From the NCBI GenBank assembly GCA_019509895.1, contig JAEKLK010000030.1:1-7461 (forward strand): a stretch of DNA of 7,461 nt, in the 5' to 3' direction. This stretch comes from Betaproteobacteria bacterium. GTDB taxonomy: Bacteria; Pseudomonadota; Gammaproteobacteria; Burkholderiales; SG8-39. Both the position numbers and the translations under genes were made by a program. The notes beneath the pieces were generated by a model, which saw nothing but the letters and a program-made list of their open reading frames with translations, searched no databases and had not been told where the DNA came from. The stretch's first letter is position 1. The number at the start of each line of letters is the position of its first letter. This document shows, piece by piece, positions 1 to 6,313 of the stretch.

Positions 1-120
1 CTTGTCCTTGTTCTTCTTGATGTAGTCCAGGAACTCGCGGAAGTTGCTCGCCGGGAAGTTGGCGCGCGCAATGATCGTCATCGGCACGTCGTTGATGAGG
101 CCGATGTACTCGAAGTCGGC
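1..120 (-). pseudogene. Internal fragment of a Bug/TTT-family periplasmic solute-binding protein, inverted relative to its C-terminus
   Basis: Read on the minus strand from 120 down to 1, this is 40 uninterrupted codons that begin ADFEYIGLINDVPMTIIAR and end IKKNKDK. It matches the stretch roughly a third of the way into Bug receptors, where a 'DF-x-x-IGL' turn is followed by 'VPM', an 'AR-x-x-FP' segment and a lysine-rich helix. Such proteins bind carboxylates or other small organic ligands in the periplasm for tripartite tricarboxylate (TTT) transporters or for sensing. No start codon or N-terminal part is present: upstream on this strand (to the right) the sequence changes at once to the C-terminal codons of a Bug receptor on the opposite strand. 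The fragment runs off the left edge. The family match is from memory of motifs; that it belongs to the same gene as 121-354 is inference. Confidence 0.75.
109..120. other. Orientation-switch junction inside a Bug receptor gene, with microhomology
   Basis: Bases 110-120 (TCGAAGTCGGC) fit both flanking readings. On the plus strand they give the EVG that normally precedes IWHGLYAP. On the minus strand they give the ADFE that normally precedes YIGL. Everything left of the stretch is Bug coding sequence only on the minus strand, and everything right of it only on the plus strand. An 11-base sequence shared by both arms is what inversion between short inverted repeats, or strand switching at short homology, would leave. 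Only one of the two expected junctions lies inside the window. Confidence 0.7.
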
Positions 121-354
121 ATCTGGCACGGTCTCTACGCGCCCAAGGGCACGCCAAAGCCGGTGGTCGACAAGCTTTCATCGGCACTGCAGGACACGCT
201 CAAGTCCGACGAGGTGAAGAGACGCTTCGCCGACCTCGGCGCGACGACCTATTCGCCGGATAAGGCGACGCCGGCGGCGCTACAGCAGCACCTGAAGTCG
301 GAAATGGACAAGTGGGGGCCGCTCATCAAGAAAGCAGGCGTGTACGCCGACTGA
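109..354 (+). CDS. C-terminal part of a Bug/TTT-family solute-binding receptor (rearranged, 5' part missing)
   Basis: From base 121 the plus strand encodes 77 residues, IWHGLYAPKGTPKPVVDKL to KKAGVYAD, ending in TGA at 352-354. The 'W-x-G-L-x-AP-x-GTP' motif, the following helix, the 'RFADLGA' segment and the closing 'W-x-x-x-IKKAG' are the standard C-terminal lobe of Bug periplasmic receptors, normally about 320 residues in total. Codons 109-120 read LEVG; the family usually has FEVG or similar before IWHG, so the native gene may still be represented there. Left of base 109 the frame stays open to the window edge, but it encodes unrelated residues because the DNA there is the antisense of another part of a Bug gene. 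The visible gene therefore cannot make a normal receptor unless upstream DNA differs from what it appears to be. It converges on the hydrolase gene, with a shared terminator between them. Confidence 0.8.
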   Translation, partial: LEVGIWHGLYAPKGTPKPVVDKLSSALQDTLKSDEVKRRFADLGATTYSPDKATPAALQQHLKSEMDKWGPLIKKAGVYAD

Positions 355-369
355 CGGTCCGCCCAAATG

Positions 370-399
370 AAAAAAGGCCGCGTCACCGCGGCCTTTTTT
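370..399. terminator. Bidirectional Rho-independent terminator between convergent genes
   Basis: Six A (370-375) are followed by GGCCGCG (376-382), the loop TCAC (383-386), CGCGGCC (387-393) and six T (394-399), with a further T-rich run to 405. The 7-bp all-GC stem extends by A-T pairs to 13 bp. The A run on one side and the T run on the other make it work in both directions. It lies 15 bases after the Bug receptor stop codon (plus strand) and 15 bases after the hydrolase stop codon (minus strand). Confidence 0.93.
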
Positions 400-414
400 C
401 TTTTTGGTGCCGTC

Positions 415-1287
415 TCAGGCGACGCCGTGTTGCTTGAACCAGGCAAGCATGCGCTTCCAGCCGTCGTCGGCCGCTTCCTTGCGATAGCTCGGGCGGTAGT
501 CGGCATTGAAGCCGTGGGGCATGCCGGGATAGACGTGGATCATAGAGGCCTTCGCGTTCTTGTTGCCTGACGCCTTCAGCGCGGCGAGCAGCTTGTCGAT
601 CTGCTCCTGCGGGATGCCCTGGTCTGCGCCACCGTAGAGGCCGAGCACCGGACCATGCAGCTTGTCGACCGCGTCGAGCGGCGTGGTCTTGATCGCCGGC
701 TCGGCCGGGCCGAGGCCGCCGTACCACGCCACCCCCGCGTGGACCTTGCGCTCATGGCCGTCGTACATCCATACCGTGCGGCCGCCGCGGCAGAAGCCGG
801 TGATGCCCATCTTGTCGGTGTTCGCGCGCGCCTGCTTACCCGCCCAGCCGACGACCGCATCGAGGTCCTTGAATGCCTGCTCGTCGGAGAGCTGGTTGGC
901 GCCGGCCAGCACCTGCTTCAGGTCCTCGAGCTTCCACAGCTCGCCCTGCCGGAAGTAGGGCTCGTTGGCGACGGCGAAGTAACCCTCCTTGGCGACGCGG
1001 CGCACGACATCCTTGATGTGCTCGTGCAGTCCGAAGACCTCCGCCACGACGAGAACCACGGCGCGCTTGCCGCCGTCTTTAGGCACGGCGTAGTACGCGG
1101 GGATGTCGCCGATCTTGGTGTCGCCACCTTCCAGGCCGTCCATCGGCGTCTTGATCGCCTGCGCGAGGACGGGCTCCGCGGTCACGGCGAAGCCCGCGGC
1201 GATACAGGCGGCGACGAAGCCGCGACGGTCCACCTGCACATCGGGCAACAGACTGTTCAAGTCCGGATTCTCTAGGTCTCGCTTCAT
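415..1287 (-). CDS. Tat-exported dienelactone hydrolase family protein
   Basis: A 290-residue alpha/beta-hydrolase of the dienelactone hydrolase (DLH) family. Residues 20-25 are DRRGFV, a twin-arginine export motif, followed by a hydrophobic stretch and an AQA at 42-44 that could be the signal peptidase site; the mature enzyme should be periplasmic. The DLH catalytic triad is visible: Cys166 in GFCRGG, Asp222 in GGADQG and His258 in PGMPHGF, with the family glutamate at Glu83 (VVAEVFG). Known DLHs cleave enol-lactones such as those from chlorocatechol breakdown, but exported members have no agreed substrate. Many relatives have an aromatic or aliphatic residue after the nucleophile; here it is Arg167. 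The ATG at 1287 has AAGAGG five bases upstream (1293-1298), which fixes the start. It is 47 bases downstream of the amidase gene on the same strand and may be co-transcribed. Family confident; substrate unknown. Confidence 0.93.
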   Translation of the reverse strand: MKRDLENPDLNSLLPDVQVDRRGFVAACIAAGFAVTAEPVLAQAIKTPMDGLEGGDTKIGDIPAYYAVPKDGGKRAVVLVVAEVFGLHEHIKDVVRRVAKEGYFAVANEPYFRQGELWKLEDLKQVLAGANQLSDEQAFKDLDAVVGWAGKQARANTDKMGITGFCRGGRTVWMYDGHERKVHAGVAWYGGLGPAEPAIKTTPLDAVDKLHGPVLGLYGGADQGIPQEQIDKLLAALKASGNKNAKASMIHVYPGMPHGFNADYRPSYRKEAADDGWKRMLAWFKQHGVA

Positions 1288-1292
1288 GGGTA

Positions 1293-1298
1293 CCTCTT
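1293..1298 (-). promoter_or_regulatory. Shine-Dalgarno site of the dienelactone hydrolase gene
   Basis: The minus strand reads AAGAGG, five bases before the ATG at 1287-1285. It supports that start over any internal one and preserves the complete Tat signal. The site is part of the near-palindrome ACCTC-TT-GAGGT (1292-1303), whose significance is uncertain. Confidence 0.7.
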
Positions 1299-1334
1299 GA
1301 GGTGGGGAAAGGTAGTACGGTGTGCCGGGCGCGA

Positions 1335-2771
1335 TTATTCCACCACGCTCGGCCGGCGCCGCCAGAAGCCGGTGGCGCGCTCGAACGCGTGCGCCAGCTG
1401 CAGCACGCCGAAGTCGTCGCGATAGCGGCCGACGATCTGCAGCCCGACCGGCAGACCTTCTGGCGTGAAGCCGGCGGGCACCGAGATCGCCGGATGACTG
1501 GCGACGCTGATGTAGTAGCAGCTCTTCATCCAGTCGATGTAGTTATCCATCTTCACGCCCGCGATCTCCGTTGGATATTCGACCTCGACCGGGAAGGGCA
1601 GCACCTGGTTCACCGGGCACAGCAGAAAGTCATAGCGCTCGAGAAAGGCCCGCAGACGGTGGAACACTTCGGTGCGCAGCGCCTGCGCGCGGGTAATTTG
1701 CTCCGGCGTGAGGCGCAGGCCCTGCTCCACGTTCCAGATCACGGTCGGTTTGAGCTTGTCGCGATGCTCGCGCAGCAGCGGTCCGACGCGCTGCAGGAAG
1801 CCGAGCGAGCGCAGCGTGTGGAACGCTTCCGTTGCCGCCGAGAGATCGGGCGCCGCTTCCTCAATGGTGCAGCCGAGATCGCGAAACACTTTGCGCTGCG
1901 CTTCGAGCACTGTGGTGACGCCCGGCTCGACCGGCAGGCCGCCGAGATCGCCGCTCCATGCGATGCGCGCCTTGCGAAAGTCGCGCTCGAGGCGCCGGCC
2001 GAAGATCGTGCCGGGCTCGCTGATCGAGGCGGGCGCGCGCGCGTCCGGGCCGGCCATCGCCGAGAGGAGGAACGCCGTATCTTCGACCGTGCGCGCGATC
2101 GGCCCGAGCGTCGAGAGCGTGTCCCAGCCATTCAGCGCCGGCCACGACGGCACGCGGCCGGGTGTCGGCCGGAACCCGACCACGTTGCAGAAGTTGCCGG
2201 GATTGCGCAGGCTCGCGGCGAGGTCGCTGCCGTCGGCGAACGGCAGCATGCCGCAGGCGACCGCGACAGCCGCGCCGCCGGAAGACCCGCCGCAGGTCTT
2301 CGACAGGTCGTAGGGATTGCGGGTCGCGCCGAAGACGGCGTTGAACGTCTGGCTGCCGGCGCCGAATTCTGGCGTGTTGGTCTTGCCGAGGATGATGGCA
2401 CCGGCGGCGGACAGGCGATCGACCAGCAGGTGGTTTTCCGCCGGCACGTGCTCGGCGTAGATCGGCGAGCCGAAGGTGGTGCGGAAGCCCTTGGTGGCAA
2501 GCAAATCCTTGTAGGCGATCGGCAGCCCGGCGAGCGGTGCATCCCAGGACTTCCTGCGATCCAGCGCGCGCGCTGCCTTCAGCGCCTGTTCGGGCACGAA
2601 GGTGACGATGGCGTTGACGCGCGGGTTCACGCGCTCGATTTGTGCGACGAACGCTTGCATCAGCTCCGTGGCCGAAAGCTTGCGCGCACGCAGCAGGCGC
2701 GCGAGCGAACGCGCGCCGGTGAAGCACAACTCCGCCACCCTAGCAGCCCGTGGCGCAGCGCCCGCTGCCAT
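1335..2771 (-). CDS. Amidase signature family enzyme
   Basis: A 478-residue cytoplasmic amidase-signature hydrolase; the family cleaves C-N amide bonds through a Ser-cisSer-Lys triad. Lys88 lies in GLPIAYKDL, the cis-serine is Ser163 in GGSSGG, and the nucleophile is Ser187 in GSDLAASLRNP. The spacings (75 and 24 residues) equal those of fatty acid amide hydrolase, so the active site looks complete. Where most members have GG before the nucleophile (oxyanion loop), this one has Ala185-Ala186. The C-terminal 'GLPVGLQIVGR' block is also typical. No signal peptide is seen. The start is uncertain. ATG at 2771 has GGAG four bases upstream but lies within the preceding gene, overlapping it by 32 bases. 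GTG at 2738 begins one base after that gene's TAG and gives the N-terminus usual for the family (VAELCF). The overlap suggests translational coupling. The substrate cannot be told; the glutamyl-tRNA amidotransferase GatA is unlikely because no gatB or gatC is nearby. Confidence 0.92.
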   Translation of the reverse strand: MAAGAAPRAARVAELCFTGARSLARLLRARKLSATELMQAFVAQIERVNPRVNAIVTFVPEQALKAARALDRRKSWDAPLAGLPIAYKDLLATKGFRTTFGSPIYAEHVPAENHLLVDRLSAAGAIILGKTNTPEFGAGSQTFNAVFGATRNPYDLSKTCGGSSGGAAVAVACGMLPFADGSDLAASLRNPGNFCNVVGFRPTPGRVPSWPALNGWDTLSTLGPIARTVEDTAFLLSAMAGPDARAPASISEPGTIFGRRLERDFRKARIAWSGDLGGLPVEPGVTTVLEAQRKVFRDLGCTIEEAAPDLSAATEAFHTLRSLGFLQRVGPLLREHRDKLKPTVIWNVEQGLRLTPEQITRAQALRTEVFHRLRAFLERYDFLLCPVNQVLPFPVEVEYPTEIAGVKMDNYIDWMKSCYYISVASHPAISVPAGFTPEGLPVGLQIVGRYRDDFGVLQLAHAFERATGFWRRRPSVVE

Positions 2772-3723
2772 CGAACTCCATCGTGCGGCCGGAGAGCGGT
2801 ACGACCACCGGCATTTTCGCCGCGCGCTGGAATGCGGCGGTCTTGGTATTGGGCAATACCTTGCCGCCCTGCGTGCCGGCTTCGTTGGCGTGCGAGGCGA
2901 TGACGGAATGCGGACGCACGAGCTCGTTCATGACGTAGGCGGCTTCATCGGGTCCGGTCATGTTCGGCGCGCCGCCGATGTTCATGACGGCGAGATTGGC
3001 CTTGTAGTAGCCGCGCACCGTTTCCATGTCGGACGTGATGCCGCTGTCGCCGGAGAGGTAGACCACCAGGCCGTTGGTGAAGCGGATGACGAAGCCGCCC
3101 GGCGGTCCGACGTAGGCGGTGAGGCCGTTGGCCGCGAGCAGGTCCGCCTGGCCCTTGTCGAGGAACGCGGCCGGCAGGCCGTTGGTGTGCGCGGCTGGCA
3201 CGCCGATCACCTGCACGCCGCCGAAGCTGGTGGAGGCGGCGAAGCGCGCCAGGCGCACCAGCTTCGCCGGGTCGCCGCCGAGCGATTTCACCTTCGCCTG
3301 GAAGAAGAAGTGCATCTCGCCTCCCACGACCAGCGGCGCCTGCTTGCCGAGCACCACGTTCACCGTATTGGAGTTCGGCGTGTCGCGTACCGAGATGTCG
3401 GGCGCGGCGCAGGTGCCGGCATTCGCCGACGCCTGGTGCGAATCGCCGATGTGGTCGCCATGCACATGCGAGAGCAGCACGCCGTCGATTTTTCCGAGCC
3501 GCGCGTCGTTCGCGCCGCGCACGGTGCGGCCGACGTCGTAGAGGATGCGCGTGCCGTCCGGGTCCTCGAAGATGAGCGCGCGGTCGAAGGCACAGAACTC
3601 GCCGTCGTGGCTGCCCACGGGTGTGATCTTCACCGTGCGGGCGGCGGCGCCGCCGCCGGGTGCGGGCTCGCGGGTGGCGCAGCCCGCGAGGGCGATCACG
3701 GCGAGCATGAGCAAGAAGCGCAT
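2740..3723 (-). CDS. Metallo-beta-lactamase-fold lipoprotein (putative hydrolase)
   Basis: A 327-residue MBL-fold metallohydrolase anchored as a lipoprotein. The N-terminus is a short hydrophobic signal ending in the lipobox LAGC, with Cys15 as the likely lipid-modified residue, so the enzyme should sit in the outer membrane or at the periplasmic face. The di-zinc site is complete: His86, His88, Asp90 and His91 in SHVHGDHIGD; His179 in PAAHTNG; Asp226 in SGDSG; and His278 in ASHANE. The layout resembles UPF0173-like or general MBL hydrolases rather than antibiotic-degrading class B lactamases, and the substrate is unknown. ATG at 3723 is preferred over the adjoining GTG at 3726 because AGGAGG ends five bases before the ATG but only two before the GTG. 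The gene follows rng after 76 bases and overlaps or abuts the amidase gene, so the two are probably co-expressed. A palindrome like an FNR site lies upstream. Confidence 0.9.
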   Translation of the reverse strand: MRFLLMLAVIALAGCATREPAPGGGAAARTVKITPVGSHDGEFCAFDRALIFEDPDGTRILYDVGRTVRGANDARLGKIDGVLLSHVHGDHIGDSHQASANAGTCAAPDISVRDTPNSNTVNVVLGKQAPLVVGGEMHFFFQAKVKSLGGDPAKLVRLARFAASTSFGGVQVIGVPAAHTNGLPAAFLDKGQADLLAANGLTAYVGPPGGFVIRFTNGLVVYLSGDSGITSDMETVRGYYKANLAVMNIGGAPNMTGPDEAAYVMNELVRPHSVIASHANEAGTQGGKVLPNTKTAAFQRAAKMPVVVPLSGRTMEFDGSGRCATGC

Positions 3724-3728
3724 CACGT

Positions 3729-3734
3729 CCTCCT
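3729..3734 (-). promoter_or_regulatory. Strong Shine-Dalgarno site deciding the lipoprotein start
   Basis: The minus strand reads AGGAGG, the full anti-Shine-Dalgarno complement, with five bases to ATG 3723 and two to GTG 3726. The spacing favours the ATG. It contrasts with the housekeeping genes to the right, none of which has a comparable site. Confidence 0.8.
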
Positions 3735-3781
3735 CGGGTTTTGTGCGAGCGGGTATTACGTCGCGCCGGCCAGCGCGCTGC

Positions 3782-3797
3782 CTTGACGGCGGTCAAG
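3782..3797. promoter_or_regulatory. Perfect palindrome resembling an FNR/CRP-family box
   Basis: CTTGAC-GGCG-GTCAAG is a perfect 6-bp inverted repeat with a 4-base spacer, closely matching the FNR-type pattern TTGAY-N4-RTCAA. Its centre (3789.5) is 66 bases upstream of the lipoprotein ATG. A class II activator site at -41.5 would put the transcription start near 3748, and the minus strand has an AT-rich CGTAATAC (3753-3760) at the right place for a weak -10 element. It begins just after the rng stop codon and has no U tract, so a terminator is less likely. The match and geometry are seen; regulation by an FNR-type protein is inferred. Confidence 0.4.
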
Positions 3798-3799
3798 TC

Positions 3800-5263
3800 C
3801 TACATGAGGACGATGTCGAACTGCTCCTGCGTATAGCTCACCTCGACCTGCATCGAGATACGCCTGCCGATGAAGCTCGAGAGCATCTCGATCGACGGCG
3901 CTTCCTCCTCGAGGAAGCGGTCGATGACGCTCTGCGAGGCGAGGATGCGGAACTCGCGCGCCTCCCCGAAGGCGCGTGCCTCGCGCAGGATCTCGCGCAG
4001 GATGTCGTAGCACACGGTGTCGGCCGTCTTCACCTCGCCGCGGCCGCCGCAGGTCGGACACGGCTCGCAAAGCACATGGGCCAGCGATTCACGGGTGCGC
4101 TTGCGCGTCATCTCCACCAGCCCGAGTCCGGTGAAGCCGTTCACCGTCACGCGCGTGCGGTCGCGCGCCAGCGCGCGCTTGAATTCCTCGAGCACCGCGG
4201 CGCGATGCTCCTCGCTCTGCATGTCGATGAAGTCAAGCACGATGATGCCGCCGAGGTTGCGCAGCCGCAGCTGCCGGGCCATGGCCTGCGCCGCTTCCAG
4301 GTTCGTCTTGAAGATCGTGTCGTCGAAATTGCGGCTACCGACATAGCCGCCGGTGTTGACATCGATCGTCGTCATCGCCTCGGTCTGGTCGATGATGAGA
4401 TAGCCGCCCGATTTGAGATCGACCCGCCGCGACAGCGCTTTCTCGACCTCGTCCTCGACGTTGTGCAGCTCGAAGAGCGCGCGCTCGCCGCCATAGTGCT
4501 CGATGCGGCTCGCGACCTGCGGCATGTAGCGCTGCGCGAAGGCGACCAGCTTCTGGTGGTTCTCGCGCGAGTCGACCAGCACGCGCCGCGTCTCGGCGCC
4601 CACCATGTCGCGCAGCACACGCTGCGCGAGCGACAGGTCCTGGTAGAGAAGCTCGGGCGCCTTGGCCCCACGCGAGCGCTCCCGGATCGTCGCCCAGAGC
4701 TGGCGCAGGTAGGCGAGGTCGGCGGCGAGCTCCTCCTCGCTCGCCGCCTCGGCCAGCGTGCGCACGATGAAACCGCCTTTTTCATCCGGCGGCAGGAGCA
4801 GCTTCAGCCGGTCGCGCAGCTGCGCGCGGCCACCTTCGTCCTCGATCTTCTGCGAGATGCCGATGTGCGGGTCGGCCTCGGACAACAAAGCGGGCAGGTA
4901 GACGAGCAGCCGCCCGGCGAGCGAGATCTGGGTCGAAAGGCGCGCGCCCTTCGAGCCGATCGGGTCCTTCACCACCTGCACCAGCATCGGCGAGCCCTCG
5001 GCCAGGATCTTTTCGATCGGCCGACCGGGCTCCTTGTTCTCCCAGATGTCGGCAACGTGGAGGAACGCCGCCCGCTCGAGACCAATCTCGATGAACGCCG
5101 ACTGCATGCCGGGCAGAACGCGCGCCACTCGTCCCATGTAGATATTGCCGACCAGGCCGCGGCCGCGCGCCCGCTCGATCAGCAGCTCCTGCACGACGCC
5201 CGCGGCGACGACGGCGACGCGCGTCTCCCGCGGGGTCACGTTGATCAGGATTTCGTCGCTCAC
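3800..5263 (-). CDS. rng: Ribonuclease G
   Basis: 487 residues, against 489 in E. coli RNase G, an endonuclease of the RNase E/G family that matures the 5' end of 16S rRNA and turns over some mRNAs in the cytoplasm. An S1 RNA-binding domain covers about residues 37-128 (GNIYMGRVARVLPGMQSAF). The DNase I-like catalytic region holds the magnesium-binding Asp301 (TTIDVNTGGYVG) and Asp344 (IIVLDFIDM). The zinc-link cysteines Cys402 and Cys405 (CPTCGG) should join two subunits. The protein ends EQFDIVLM, like other RNase G proteins, and lacks the long RNA-degradosome tail of RNase E. The start is a GTG at 5263, 12 bases after the maf stop, with no clear Shine-Dalgarno sequence, so translation is probably coupled to maf. 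Position after maf is common in Betaproteobacteria. Confidence 0.97.
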   Translation of the reverse strand: MSDEILINVTPRETRVAVVAAGVVQELLIERARGRGLVGNIYMGRVARVLPGMQSAFIEIGLERAAFLHVADIWENKEPGRPIEKILAEGSPMLVQVVKDPIGSKGARLSTQISLAGRLLVYLPALLSEADPHIGISQKIEDEGGRAQLRDRLKLLLPPDEKGGFIVRTLAEAASEEELAADLAYLRQLWATIRERSRGAKAPELLYQDLSLAQRVLRDMVGAETRRVLVDSRENHQKLVAFAQRYMPQVASRIEHYGGERALFELHNVEDEVEKALSRRVDLKSGGYLIIDQTEAMTTIDVNTGGYVGSRNFDDTIFKTNLEAAQAMARQLRLRNLGGIIVLDFIDMQSEEHRAAVLEEFKRALARDRTRVTVNGFTGLGLVEMTRKRTRESLAHVLCEPCPTCGGRGEVKTADTVCYDILREILREARAFGEAREFRILASQSVIDRFLEEEAPSIEMLSSFIGRRISMQVEVSYTQEQFDIVLM

Positions 5264-5275
5264 GCGAGCGTAAAG

Positions 5276-5896
5276 CTACCGCCGCTGAGCCAGCCGATCC
5301 AGCAGTTCCCCCGTTTCGTAGAGCGGCAGGCCCATGACGCCGGAATAGCTGCCGCGCAGCTCGACGATGAACCGCGCCGCGCGCCCCTGGATGGCATAGG
5401 CGCCGGCCTTGTCGTCGCTTTCGCCGCTCGCCGCGTACTGGAGAATTTCCTGCGCGCCCAGCACCTTGAAGCGCACCTCGGAGCGCGAGAGCGCGCTCTC
5501 CAGCCAGTCGTCATGCTTGAGCGCCACGGCAGTGAGCACCTCGTGCGTCCGGCCCGAGAAGTGCGCGAGCATCTCCGCCCCCTCTTCCCGGCTCGCGGGC
5601 TTGCCGAAGATCTGCCCCTCGAGCGCCACGGTGGTATCAGCGGCGAGGACCGGCGCGGGCGGCAGGTTCCGCTGCAGCATGCGTCGCCATCCGGCCTCGG
5701 CCTTGGCGCGTGCCAGGCGCTCGACGTATTTGTCGGGCGCCTCGTTTTCCAATGGCCGCTCGTCGACGTCCGGCTGTTCACCGGCGCGCGAGCGGAAGAG
5801 CAGCAGATGGAAGCGCACGCCGATCTGCGCGAGCAGCTCGCGCCGGCGGGGGCTGCGGGAGGCGAGGTAAACGCCGCGTTCTAACGGGCCGGCCAC
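5276..5896 (-). CDS. maf: Maf family nucleoside triphosphate pyrophosphatase (YhdE-like, dTTP/UTP type)
   Basis: 206 residues. Maf proteins hydrolyse non-canonical or excess nucleoside triphosphates to monophosphate and pyrophosphate and influence septum formation. Seen here: the SRSPRR phosphate-binding motif at residues 13-18, the catalytic ADTTV (Asp87), GKP at 98-100, and the C-terminal block AGAYAIQGRAARF followed by GSYSGVMGLPL. A 'GAY-x-IQG' with 'GSY-x-x-V-x-GLPL' points to the YhdE branch, which prefers dTTP/UTP, rather than to YceF, which has a different sequence at that point. The start is GTG at 5896, nine bases after the rlmH stop, with at best a weak CAGG upstream. It is about seven residues longer at the N-terminus than the shortest homologs, and no other start codon lies between it and the conserved YLASRSP. 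It is part of the housekeeping cluster. Confidence 0.95.
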   Translation of the reverse strand: MAGPLERGVYLASRSPRRRELLAQIGVRFHLLLFRSRAGEQPDVDERPLENEAPDKYVERLARAKAEAGWRRMLQRNLPPAPVLAADTTVALEGQIFGKPASREEGAEMLAHFSGRTHEVLTAVALKHDDWLESALSRSEVRFKVLGAQEILQYAASGESDDKAGAYAIQGRAARFIVELRGSYSGVMGLPLYETGELLDRLAQRR

Positions 5897-5905
5897 GGCC
5901 TGATT

Positions 5906-6313
5906 CTATGCACGATGGTAGGGGTGACCGGTGAGGAATGTCGCAGCGCGATACAGCTGTTCGAGGAGCAGCACCTGCGCGAGCGCGTGTGGCAGCGTCA
6001 TTGCCGAGAGCCGCAGCGTTATCGCGGCGTCGCGCTTGGTGCCCTCGGACAATCCGTCGGCGCCGCCGATAACGAAAGCATTCGAGACGTCCAGGAGTTT
6101 CGCAAACTGCGCAGTGGTGAACTCGCGCCCCCGCTCGTCGAGCGCGATCAGGCGCACGTTTTTCGGCAGCGTGGCGGCGAGGCGGCGCTCATCCTTCAGC
6201 GCCACGCGCTCGACTTCATAGCCCTTCGGCATGCGCCGCGCGTACTCGGCGCACGCCTGCTCGGCCCAGGCCGGCAGCCTAGCGGCTACGGCGAGGACCT
6301 GCAGCCTTGCCAC
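5906..6313 (-). CDS. rlmH: 23S rRNA pseudouridine-1915 N3-methyltransferase RlmH
   Basis: A SPOUT-class methyltransferase that uses S-adenosylmethionine to methylate pseudouridine 1915 in helix 69 of 23S rRNA on 70S ribosomes. The trefoil-knot motifs are visible: FVIGGADGLS (80-89), LRLSAMTLPHALAQVLLLEQLYRA (in parts, 100-123) and the terminal GHPYHRA, where the tyrosine and histidine serve substrate recognition. Length is 135 residues against 155 in E. coli. The shortfall is internal, between about residues 38 and 52, where longer homologs carry an extra helix; both ends align. The GTG at 6313 fits the homologous N-terminus (ARLQVLAVAARLPAWA like KLQLVAVGTKMPDWV) and overlaps the end of rsfS by 35 bases. 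Upstream there is only a weak purine stretch. The overlap makes coupled translation with rsfS, another ribosome-acting gene, likely. Confidence 0.95.
   Translation of the reverse strand: MARLQVLAVAARLPAWAEQACAEYARRMPKGYEVERVALKDERRLAATLPKNVRLIALDERGREFTTAQFAKLLDVSNAFVIGGADGLSEGTKRDAAITLRLSAMTLPHALAQVLLLEQLYRAATFLTGHPYHRA

Noticed and set aside
1..108. Plus-strand open frame leading into the Bug receptor C-terminus
   Set aside because: It is open, but its translation (LVLVLLDVVQELAEV and onward) resembles no receptor. The minus strand of the same bases gives a clear Bug segment, so the plus frame is only the antisense of an inverted piece.
1292..1303. Near-palindrome ACCTC-TT-GAGGT upstream of the hydrolase gene
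   Set aside because: It includes the Shine-Dalgarno site AAGAGG, which explains half of it. A 5-bp stem with a 2-base loop is too tight to form a hairpin, and there is no second copy to support an operator.
2740..3723. The MBL protein as an antibiotic-resistance beta-lactamase
   Set aside because: It has the general HxHxDH zinc site, but its other motifs and lipoprotein form resemble general MBL hydrolases. No resistance-gene context is present.
3782..3797. The palindrome after rng as a Rho-independent terminator
   Set aside because: There is no T run on either strand after the 6-bp stem, so an intrinsic terminator is unlikely. It is kept as a possible regulator site instead.
1302..5884. 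Very long open frames on the plus strand opposite the amidase, lipoprotein and RNase G genes
   Set aside because: They are antisense to genes with complete catalytic motifs. Their translations are Arg/Ala/His-rich with no recognisable domain, as expected from GC-rich codon bias.
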